Positions 11,722 to 23,700 of a stretch of DNA of 64,000 nucleotides are shown one piece after another (positions within the stretch are counted from its first letter, which is position 1; every line of letters starts with the position of its first letter). Where the stretch lies: NCBI GenBank assembly GCA_030770545.1, contig CM061109.1:806001-870000 (forward strand). The letters run 5' to 3'. The notes under the pieces were generated by a model. That model had not been told where the DNA came from, did not search any database, and saw nothing but the letters and a program-made list of their open reading frames with translations. The DNA comes from Macropodus opercularis. Taxonomy: Eukaryota; Chordata; Actinopteri; Anabantiformes; Osphronemidae. The translations under genes and the position numbers were made by a program.

Positions 11722-14700
11722 CTCCTGTGTAGTTTCATGCAGAAAGTCTGAAACACAGTCTGCAGGGCAGAGCTGGCAGGGATGGGAGGGTGGAAGCAGT
11801 CCTGGACATCCAGCACACACTGAGACGCGCTGGTGCATGTGGTTCTATTTTGGTTCTTGTGGAGAAAGTGGGCGCTTGGCTTTGGGTGGTAACTCTAAAT
11901 TGGTTACTTGAGCCTCGCTTTCCCAGACAAAATAAAACGCACAGGAAGTTGTGTCATACATAACTAGTACAGAGCGAGTCCAAGGCAAACATTTACACTC
12001 TAACGTGTACTTTGCCGTCCTACACTTCGCGCAGCGCTGGGGTCAGGAATAACACGCCCCACTAATCAACAACATCACGAACTGACTTCAGCAGCTGTGT
12101 TTGACAACAAATGACCCTTTTAATGAATTTAATGAGTCTATGCATTAGAAAAACATACAAAGAATTGTGTGTTTGTGTTTTAAAGCAACAAACAGACCAA
12201 CTAGAGCATCCTCCATCCGCTACGCTGGGTTGTGATGTAATCCACCATAGACGTGTTTTTAACAGGCTCATTTGATGCCCAGGAGGAAGCTCAGGAGAAG
12301 CTTTGCAGTTTTACTGTTGATACAGATCTGTGCAGCAAATTATGAAGTCAAGTCAGAAGGAGGTTGTATCTGCTGGTGTCCGTGTAACAGTCAGCTGCTC
12401 GATGCAGGCAGCGGTCAAACAAGCTCAGCTCCTGGGGTTTCAGTGAGATGTTGGTGACCTTTGTGTGCAGAGAGGTTTGAAAAAGCATAAGCTCCAACTC
12501 ACCATGGTGTCTACATGTTTGAGAGGGAGGTCGCTGCCTGGCGCCTGTTCAAGACAGAAGGAGACAGAAAGTGAGGGCAGCACCTGTAACACACTGGAAA
12601 CTCAACACTGCGACTTGTTATGTTGCGTCACGTTATCTTATGTCCCTGCATGTTAGCCCCTCGCTTGCTCAGCATCATTCTTTGCCCTAATGTGGCCTGG
12701 ACTCCACAAATGCATGGGACCATCCATAATCCCTCCCTGTAAACACTGAGACAAGTTTGCTTCCATTAGCCTGAGAGGCCATCTCTGGTTTAACACCATA
12801 TACAGCTATGGACAGAGAGAGAGGATCAGACCGAGGGAGGGAAACAGGGACAGAGACAGAGGGAGGGAAGGGACAGAGAGAGGGAAAGGACAGAGGGAGG
12901 GAAGAGACAGGGGGAGGGAAACGACAGAGAGAGGGGACAGAGGGAGAAAAGAGACAGAGAGAGGGAAAGGACAGAGGGAGGGAAGGGACAGAGGGAGGGA
13001 AGAGACAGGGGGAGGGAAGGGACAGAGAGAGGGAAAGGACAGAGGGAGGGAAGAGACAGGGGGAGGGAAAGGACAGAGGGAGGGAAGAGACAGGGGGAGG
13101 GAAAGGACAGAGGGAGGGAAGAGACGGGGGAGGGAAGGGACAACTAGAGGGAAGGGACAGGGGGAGCGAAAGGACAGAGGGAGGGAAAGGACAGAGAGAG
13201 GGAAGGGACAGGGGGAGGGAAGGGACAGAGAGAGGGAAAGGACAGAGAGAGGGAAGGGACAGGGGGAGGGAAGGGACAGGGGGAGGGAAAGGACAGAGAG
13301 AGGGAAAGGACAGAGAGAGGGAAGGGACAGAGAGAGGGGACAGAGGGAGGGAAGGGACAGAGGGAGGGAAGAGACAGGGGGAGGGAAAGGACAGAGGGAG
13401 GGGACAGATGGAGGGAAGGGACAACTAGAGGGAAGGGACAGGGGGAGGGAAAGGACAGAGAGAGGGAAGGGACAGAGAGAGGGGACAGAGGGAGGGAAGG
13501 GACAGAGGGAGGGAAAGGACAGAGAGAGGGAAGGGACAGAGAGAGGGGACAGAGGGAGGGAAGAGACAGAGGGAGGGGAGAGACACGGGGAGGGAAAGGA
13601 CAGAGGGAGGGAAGGGACAACTAGAGGGAAGGGACAGGGGGAGGGAAAGGACAGAGGGAGGGAAGAGACAGGGGGAGGGAAAGGACAGAGAGAGGGAAAG
13701 GACAGAGGGAGGGAAGGGACAGAGAGAGGGGACAGAGGGAGGGAAGAGACAGAGGGAGGGAAAGGACAGAGAGAGGGAAAGGACAGAGAGAGGGAAGGGA
13801 CAGAGAGAGGGGACAGAGGGAGGGAAGGGACAACTAGAGGGAAGGGACAGAGAGAGGGGACAGAGGGAGGGAAGAGACAGAGGGAGGGGAGAGACAGGGG
13901 GAGGGAAAGGACAGAGGGAGGGAAGGGACAACTAGAGGGAAGGGACAGGGGGAGGGAAAGGACAGAGGGAGGGAAGAGACAGGGGGAGGGAAAGGACAGA
14001 GAGAGGGAAAGGACAGAGAGAGGGAAGGGACAGAGAGAGGGGACAGAGGGAGGGAAGAGACAGAGGGAGGGGAGAGAGGGAGGGAAGAGACAGAGGGAGG
14101 GGAGAGACAGGGGGAGGGAAGGGACAACTAGAGGGAAGGGACAGAGAGAGGGGACAGAGGGAGGGAAGAGACAGAGGGAGGGGAGAGACAGGGGGAGGGA
14201 AAGGACAGAGAGAGGGAGGAGTCAGAGGGAGGGAAGGGACAACTAGAGGGAAGGGACAGAGAGAGGGGACAGAGGGAGGGAAGAGACAGAGGGAGGGAGG
14301 GGACAACTAGAGGGAGAGTATACACGAGAATAAGAAAAGTATCACACAGTTGGTGCAGATGGTCTCGTGTCCTGGTTCTGCTGCAGGTTTCTCCTCATAG
14401 GAGGCTTTGTAAACGCTGTCCTAGATGTACTGGTGACCTGTCCAGCTCCTGACAGCTGGGAGCACCTCAACCAGTGATGGACCACAGATCAGGATCAGTT
14501 CATTAGTCAACTGCCATAAGAAAACCAGAGCATCCACCAGACAACACTGGATGTTCAATTCTTTAACCTGTTCTAGGACAAATTCATTCCCAGTGTTGCT
14601 CTTTTAAAAGGAACCACATCAAAACATCACCACGACGTCCTTCAAATGTTTGAAGAAAAGAACTAAGGAGTTATTAGTTGGAACGCAGGACTTCAGCGGA

Positions 14701-17700
14701 AGCCTTCTCTGCTAAGTGCAGTAAATTATGGTCTGGTTGTGCAGGCTCTCAAACACCCAGACGAGACCTTCGAATCATCCCGAATCTGCCAAATGCGCAG
14801 TCTCACCACTAACATACCAAGTAAAAGTGTTTCCAAACAACCAAAGAGAACAGGGATGAAAATACTGAGGACACAAAGATGTCAGTGTGATGTCAGAGTG
14901 GAGCTGCTCCTCTCGCCCTACATCACATGGAAGCCTCTCGGAATAAAGAAAGAAACAGCAGACTGGTGTTGGACGCTCTAAATGTAGACTGTGGATTTGC
15001 TCCGAGGCCACAGCCACAGGCATGTTCACACAAATAGGGTGTATTGTGCGTCTACCCAGAAAACACACACATACGCAATCGGTTCTCACACTGATATAGT
15101 CTAACATGCGTGTTCCTGCCTTGTACAATTGCAGCCAGATGGCTGTTGTGTGTTTGTTTGAGCGCTGTCGCAGATATTTGCAACTAATTCAGAAACCATG
15201 AGAAAGTCTGGGGAGCTGTTTTGTGTAGTGCCTCTCAGCCCTCACTGTAAATGTGAGAGACTATGGGTAAATCCATGCAGGAGCCTCTCGAACGGGGCAA
15301 GACATGCGACTGATGCGAACACATACAGGCACAGCACTGCTCCGTGGCTCTCAGTTTACTTAGCATCTGTTTTTAGAAAATGGCAGAGCATCAGATTTGA
15401 CCCCACCACAAGTTCAGGGAGCTCCGCACGCGAAAACACTAAACATTTGCACAGGTTGTGGGAAAGGAATAAAACGGTGGAAACTCCCAGATGTTGCATC
15501 CGTGTAAAGCAGAGCAGCATCAGCCGCTGAGGGTCCACCTCGACACGACTAGAGCCAGGGCAGCCTGTCTCTAGCGGGGCCGTGTCGAGACACTCTCCCA
15601 TGTGTTTTCTTTCACATGAGCACAGTGCCTCCTTTGACCAATTTGGCAAATTATAGCCCACTCCTTTAGGAAAGCAGAGGTAGCTAGCATGCTGGGAGTT
15701 TCCCCCCTTGAGCGATGACTTGGGGCTAAATATACTGTACGGAGCTCGAGACTCAGCCGAGCCTGCAGGGTGGTAACGTCCAGAAAACCTGTGCCTTGAC
15801 GACTTCATGCGCACGAAACCCCAGCAGGGAGGGAGAGCGACTCTCACCGTGGGCGAATGTGAGTCAGAGGGACGACGTCGCCTCCGCTCGTCCTCCAACG
15901 GGCCTTACACTGAGGCACAGAGCCACAGGTCACGGCTCACGAACATTACGTCAACGCGTGAAATGAAACTGAAGCAAGGATCGAAATGAGCATTGAAGCA
16001 GCTGAATGTGCTTCCGCTGCCCATCCCAGCGATGTCCAACAGGGCCGTCTAGTGGAAAGAAGCCACACTGCAGCAGCCGACACCAGGTGGTGAAGCTACG
16101 ACGAGCAGAGCGTTTATCGCCACTGCTGCAGTGACGCGTCTCCCTAAAGTTTAACTATGAGAATTGTTTTGTGTTTGTGCGCCTTTTAAGTTAAAGCACA
16201 GCTGTTTGGCAAGTGCCTTAACAGACGTTTTCCCCTGTAGCGACTGCCTAAAAAGGCAATACTGCTTCTACCAGAGCTGGAGCCTCAACAGAGCAAAAGC
16301 CTGCGTGATTGAAAAGGAGCCAGATGCAATATTGAATATGCAGCGGGTGATGGCTGCACAGTAGTTTTCAGTGTAAATCAGCCAAACGTGCTAATCTTTC
16401 ATGGCTGGTCAAAGAGCGGTGAGGCAGGACCACGGTCCGCTCACAGACGCTCAGCTTTTAGTTCGATTGTCGTCTGAAACATTTGGCTTTTCAGGGTCTT
16501 GGAAAACAGTAACAAACCAAAGTATGACCATCATACGGTGTCACTGAAAGTTCATAAACAATATTGTGAGTTTGGGGCCCAGCCCTGCCGGAGTCGCACA
16601 CACGAGAGGAAGCACACACACGGACGCACACTCTCTCATGCTCTGTGCTCCCTCGTCTGCAGCGTTCACACAGAAACGTAAACAGCGTTTGGCCTGTGTG
16701 CAGCGCCGGGTAGCAGCAGAGGGTCAAGATGTGTGTTTATTCCAGCCCGTCCTCTTCAGGGGGCGTAGGACTCCTCGAATGCCAGGGATCCCTTAAGACC
16801 AGGCTGGACGGCCCCTGCTGTGGGAAAAACCCCTGAGCCACCTCTGAATGCTGTGTGCTCTCACCGCGCCTCCGCTGATACGGACCGCTCGCTCTGTTAT
16901 GTAATGAAAAGCCCTTTGGAACATGTGAGGGAGCCTCTACGAGCATCTGGGAAGTGTGTGTGTTTGTAGGCAGGGATCTCACACACACCTACCACACGGC
17001 TTGATTTAGAAAGTGCTTCAATCACAGGCACATGGCAAAAAAAAAACCCTGAAAAGAATGATCCAGATGGTTTGTCAGTGTTAATGCAGAGGCCGTGGAG
17101 CAGCTGTGTGTTCATTTCTTTCAGAAAACGCTGCGTCGACACCCAGTATGTCTTGGAAAATGCAGTATCCTTAGATTTTGTTTCCTGAGCATCCGATTAC
17201 TGAAACACTGACTACAGTCACAACCTAAATGTGGAATTAGGAGAAACTACTGAACAGGCCATAACCAAACAAACCCAGCAATTATTGAAGTGTGGAAACA
17301 GGCTGAGGGTGACCTCAGTCTGAACTGATGCTTGTCAAACTGTACTTTCTAACACTGCAGGGAGTAAATTACAGCTCAGTCTGTTACGGTAACTGGTGGA
17401 AGTGAATGGGACCGTGTGAGTAGTCACGGTTTCTAGAAATGACAGCTTTGTTCTGCAAAAACGTGAAACGTGCTGCTCTTCACCGGCTAAACGAACACAC
17501 GAACGCTGTGCGGTACTGTCATTATCTACGCATGCATCCGTGAGTAATGAACGTGACGCAGTGGGTCGCTGCACCTGTTTCACGTGGGTCATGGCTGTTT
17601 GAACCGGTGAGCTGTGGTTCTGCTTGCTGCTCGTGCTAAATAAGTGAACGTCCGCCGTTTGTCCCATGTGAAAACCCTCTGACACGCCTGTGTTGTTTTT

Positions 17701-20700
17701 AACCATCCCTGCCTTCTCCTCACACGTCACCAGCTGACATGTTGTGTGCAGATAGTAGACCAGCTGTCTGTTAACTGTGCCACACAAGGCAAAAATAGCA
17801 CCAGTCCCTTTACCCCTGTGTGTTTCTGGTCGTGGTCCCTCTGTTGACTCTGCTCTGATACGATAAGATCAGCTCACATCATCCTTTATTGATCCCACGT
17901 TGGGGAAATTCAGTTACCACAGCAGCTCCAGACAATAGGCAGAGCAGAAAGGCTCAGCTTCATTCTCTGGACTGACTCTTACTGGAACGTGCTGCACACA
18001 CTCGATGATCACGATGATTCTCTCACAGAAACATCTGTCGTTGAATATCTAGCGCATTGTTTTATGTGCTAGACATGTCGTTCAGTCGTAGGAAAGTTCA
18101 GAACAGGAAGCTCGGTCAGTGTACACACGGTATCACAGGAGGCTCGTCAGGGAAACGCCTGCTTCTCAACGCGGCGCTAATTGCTCCACATCTACAACAT
18201 CTCTGCCCTGCAGTTACTCATTACTCAGCAATGTCCTGGCCCTGCGGAAAGCAGCTACATGACGTAGGTGTTGGTGGTTTATGGTCCTCTGCTTGTGAGT
18301 GCATGCATTCTTGATGTGTGTATCTGGGTTCACGGGTGCAGTCCACCTCACCTTTTCCCTATGTTGCTTCCTTCCATCGCCAGGACGTTAAGGCTTCACA
18401 GCCAGCCACGCACCTGTGACCTGTGTGTGGGGTGACGTCTGTCACCATCACTGCTGGACGGGCTCTTCCCACACATCACCAGTGGCTGGACTGCAGGCTG
18501 GCATGCTGTCCCACACTGAGCGCCTTCATTCCAACAGTTAGCAAGCAGGCGGTGTCTATATTTAAATCTACAGCTTTATTATTATGTCCACCTCTGACAG
18601 TAAAAATGGATAACGCCGTCCTGGCATCGGGTGTGTGGCGCTGCTACCTCCCCACAGACTAGTTCTAGGATGCCGAGCAGGAATCTGCCCATCAGACAGT
18701 GTGAGCAGTTTGGTCTGGTGACGTGTACCAGATGCTCCAAGTGTTTGGTTTAGAGCAGAACAGAAATCTGTGAAATCCAGAGGAGTCCAGCTCCTAAATG
18801 GACCGTGTCGCAAGATTAATTTGTTGGCTATTGTCTCCAAGGTTATGAAATAAGCTTTTATGTTGAACTTTCACTCAGGCGGTGGCGGACGTAACAGGAC
18901 ACCGTGGTAGTAATGAGCGGACCAGCTCAGCCTCAGTGTGTGAGAAAAGAAAAGCCTAAAGCAGCATATATTTGCTTCCATGTGTCTGAAATCAGATCCC
19001 AAACATCAACGTGAGCGGAACCAAGTTCAGCAATTCAGACATTTCAACCAGACGAGTATCTCAGTCTGGTTGAGGGCAACATGTCTTCCCACCAATTGAT
19101 CCCTGACCATCATAAATAAAACGGGTTTCTGAGCTGAAAAACGCCCACCAACAAAGCAACGCTGCGTGGAAATCTGATCATTCCATTCAGAATGAACGTT
19201 ATCTGGCAACGAAGCTGTATTGGTTTCAGCCCATCTGATCGGAATGTCTGGACTCCTTTTCTCCAGCTAAGTTAATATATGTTCGCTATTGTCTGCACCT
19301 GAGCGAGACAGTAACTCCTGAAGGTCTGTGACCTGAGCAGAGGAATCCACCGAACATCTACCATCATCTACACAGAACCACTCAGTGTCACCCGCTTGCA
19401 TCACACACTCAGCCTGACTCGTCACTCTCTACTATGAACTAGTCCAACTTACTTCTGCACGTCCTCTGTCTCAACGGACACATTGCAACTTCCAATGACA
19501 TCAACTTTTTTTTTCCTTTTGTCACATTCCCTGGTGTTACAGTAAAAATATGTCAACAAATGCTTTACACTCCGCTCTTTAGCGTTTATGGGAGCAATCA
19601 GCAGCTTTAAAGCAGAGACGCCTCTGGGGAGACACGTGCCCTGTGATGGAGGGAGGCAGCGTCTGATCACTAGCAAAGACAGACAGAACTTAAGCCAAGC
19701 GTGCAGACGGTTATGGATCTGCTTTCCTCTGAAGGGTCCCAGTCTTGTGAATTCCGCAAAGGCCTTTCAAGTAGTAACTTGTTGAGTTAATAAAGCCAAT
19801 ATTTATGTCACATGGAGACCACAGGTAACGTAGGAGGGATGTTTGTGGTAGAATCTGGTCCTCTACGTCCAACGGCTCAGAAACCAAAGCCCTGGGGTTG
19901 AGAGCAGGCCTTAAAGCAATGCCCAGAATGCTCGGCCAGTGCTGCTGCACATCTTAAACAGATGTCTACATGTAGAAAGCATCTAGTGCGAAAGCCTCAG
20001 CTGAGGCTGATAACATGTTCCCGCTTGATTACTGCAGCCGTTATGAAAGAAAAACACCACATTTTATGAAATATTTTCTCTGTGACCGTAGAAAAGTGCA
20101 GGGGATATTTGGTTTGGTTTGTCAACGACCCAAAACCATTTAAATGAGCAGCATGCGAGAAGGAGAGTGAGGAAACCATTTCCAACTGTAACACAGCTTC
20201 TAATGCTCGAGACCAAATAAGGCAACAGAGCAAGCGTGTTTTTATTGCCCTTGCAAAATCCCTTCATACTCAGACTATGTCACACTTTGTTCAGTGTGAT
20301 TTTAAAGACCCAGCTACGTCATCATGCTATAGCGCATTCAGGGACATTTACAGTCGTATCTGCCGTACATTGTTTTCACAGAAACAGAAAAACGCTGCCA
20401 GCTGACGATGAAATAAAGTGGTGGGGTTTCTTAATGCCACCCCACACGATTCATCATCGACGTCGTGACGAGCGTGTTCTAGTTGTTACTTTCCAACCCT
20501 GAGCTCGAACAGCGTGGAAGCCATTACAAAGACGAGAGAGGGAAGTGTTACTTACCAGCTCATAGTTTGTGGCTGGAACACACGACGAAGACACCTGAAG
20601 GAAGAAACAAGAATCTGTTTAACACTTTACAGTCGAGTTAACGTGAGAACAGTAAAACACCAGTGAAACGTTGTATGTTTTCAAGGGACCACAAATAGAC

Positions 20701-23700
20701 TGACAGCGCAACACAACCACTCAGATTTATTCAAAGCGGCACTATTTAATATTCCTATATAATCACTAGGACATCATTTGTTTAGTGTCTGTACAGTGAA
20801 TGGCACAGATGGGGTCACATCAGCCTGTGGCGTTGGTGGAGGGACAGCGTTCTTCCCTGAAATCGTTACGCATCTGCAGCACAACGTGGAACAGTGCAGC
20901 GGAAAAAGGTCTGAGCTTCAGGTGAATATGTCTGTCCAGCAAGACGCCAGTAAGGATCCAGGGCAGCGTAAACGTCGGTAGTCAGTGGTGAGTTTAGCCG
21001 AACGCGAGATCGATCGAGCACACGAGCGAATCTGATTACCAGCCCACGTCTTCCGTGCTCTCGGAGTGGGACGGCGGTGATAAACAGGAAGAGCGTAATG
21101 ATAATGGCCTCTAACAGAAGATTTAAATGACCGCGATGAGGATGAACGCAGACGCACGGTTTCCTTCCTCCTCGTGTCTGTATTTGTTCCTTTGTCTACT
21201 GGGATATTTGCGCACAATAAATCAATAGTCTGTCTTCTACACACCCACGGCTAACAAACGGTAGCACAGAAACGTTCAGGGATCCCAGGAGCCGGAGACC
21301 GACCAGTAGCTGATGTCTGGGGGTTATCACTGAGCCACCTTTCATCTCTGCTGCTCACTGCTCTCCTCATCCAAGACGAATAAAGCAGAGGCTCTTTGCA
21401 AATAGGCCGTGACTACTTTTAAAACGTGCATCCATCACTTAAAGACACTTACAGTAATACGGCTTAAGAATCTGGAAGTGGAAAACAGAGAATCTTCAGT
21501 TTATTGTGATTAATGGAAATCAGAGGTGAACGGGAGGACTTCACTGCTCTGTGTCTGAATGCTGGCATCTCAGTGGAATTCACCGTGAGTTGAATTTCCG
21601 CCTGGCTGACGGGTTGTGTCTGCTGTAGACAGGACACGGGCTCTGGCTCAGAGCACGTCTATAGCAGCTGTTGTCATCCTGTCAGAACTGTCTGGGCCCT
21701 GCTCCTTTGGGCGCACGTCTCCAAAGCCTGGTCAGTCCAGGAGTAAACTGTCTTGTTTACATCAGAACATCCTCTGGCTTTCATAACGCTGATCTATGTA
21801 TCCTGATACATACTGTATCCTCTCAGCTTCCAGCACCTTCAGGCCACGTGGTCCAGCCACGTGGCTGTTCACCTCGTTGGACGTACGTGAGTGAGTGGAG
21901 GTAGTGATGATCCTGCTCATTTAAATCTTTAAATCTCACTAGAACATGACGCCTGGTGGCCTCTGCTCAGCTTGCACACACAGGCACAGAAGCCTCCTGC
22001 GCAGCTTCTCTCACTCACATGAAACGTTGCAGTACCAGCAGGCGTCCCTGAGCCACTCATACAGCACAAGCTGGTGGGACACAGTCCACAGAGAGCAACA
22101 GAGAACATTTCAATTCATGCAGTCACATCCAGGATTTACCAGAAACCACAGGCTGCAGGTTAGCAACCGGTGGGCGACAGGTCACACCGTGTCAAGAAAG
22201 GACATCTGGAGAGTTTGCACATACGTAACAAAGTCACACGTGAGCTGTTGTGTATGACCAGGATGCCAGCATCAGGTCCGGAGCGATCTCAGCAAGCATT
22301 CGTGGTCCCAGAGGGTGAACCCTGCTGACTTTGATGATCCACAGGCTTCTCTGTGCTTTTAAAGAACTAATACTCTAATCTGACCTAATCCCAGCCAGAT
22401 GCAACCAATCATCAACCAACCAAGGTCACAAAGATCAGAACTACCACTGGCACAAAAGCAGATCTAGGCTCCACGCACGCATCACAGACAGCGTATGTTT
22501 GGGTATGAATCACAGACAGCGTAGCCAACGTCTAAACCATAGATTCATGAAACCCAACACAAAGCCTTTGTTTGTGCTCTACAGTGTGTGGGGAGGGAGC
22601 CTGGCAAGCGTGTGTGTGTGCTGATGCTATCAGGAGTATTCAAATGCATGTAATATAATAAAGGATAATTGTGCTGCTACATTCCGTACATGCTTGAGTT
22701 AACAGTGTTAAACAAGGGCCCGTTTCCTGACGACAAAGTCCACGTCGGACATCTGTTGTGGGACAGCGTTCACATGCGGTCAGCTTCCTGCCAGCTACTG
22801 GAGCGTTATGCAACTGATTCCATGTCGGAATATGTTAATGACCCTCGCTAACAGCGAGCGGCGATGATCTGCTTCATCGTCGGGTAAGCAGCCTGCGCTT
22901 TAAAGGCACATTCCACCTTTACTGCCGTGCAGCTTAGACGTCCTCTGCAGCCAAGCGTTGGCGCTTTAAAGAACGCTCCCCGGCCCTCGGTGCTGGCATA
23001 TAAACACACGACTGCCCTGACCGCTTTCATGTTTATCCAGATCTTTAAATCTGGCACATCCCAGCAGAACTATTTAGTGTGGAAAATTCAATTTGTGAGG
23101 TATAACCAGGAACAGAAGGCGTTCTGCACCCGTGATGGGCGTGTGTGTCAGTCTGCGTGGACTTATTGGATATTATCAAAGCCGCAAGGAATGATGAGAG
23201 AGCTCCAGCGCAGCCGATGCCTCATCTCTGTACAGCATGTGCATGAACACTAGTACTGCATCATGGAGCAGGTTTACTATAAGAGAATAGAGATGAAGGC
23301 CACAGTCAGGAGATGAAGCCGTAGCAAAGGGGACGCGCTGCAGGTTGGATTCAGTGCGTGACGGGTCCTCGCGGAGGGGCCTCCCTGCAGCCTGCTCGTT
23401 CTCACCCCTGTTGTTGGCGTGAAGAGGGGAGACGTTACAGCTCGTTCCTTTTGTTCCACAGTTACAGTGGGGGTCACGTTCCCGTCTGAGAGCGCGCTGA
23501 TTTACACAGCTAGCGTGGCTCTCACTGTCAGGCACGGGGCCAAGCGCTGAGGGACGGCGGGTGGGAGTCAGCCCCTCAACCTTTTCTTAAAGGGGCAAAG
23601 TGAAGCTACAACATGTAAAGGTCTCATCTCTCTCCTGCGACGTCGTCATGTATGTCAACGTGCTATTTTTGACACAAGTCATGAGCAACAACCGGTCAAT

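Larger units (their letters stand above)
12545..20555. other. 8.0-kb intron with a large GA-rich minisatellite
   Basis: The intron holds the 1.5-kb minisatellite at about 12808-14325, a LINE-tail-like fragment at 14425-14476 and a dispersed-repeat fragment near 17857-17937. The remaining sequence shows no convincing exon. Confidence 0.6.

Noticed and set aside
12687..14325. Long open frames of up to 245 codons on both strands (Pro/Ser/Leu-rich and Gly/Arg/Glu-rich).
   Set aside because: They are frame artefacts of the minisatellite, with no start context, splice support or non-repeat domain.
15840..15900. Possible tensin exon encoding [12 protein letters not shown] before a GTGAGA donor (minus strand).
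   Set aside because: The acceptor is poor and the segment is not needed to connect flanking exons, which already join in phase.
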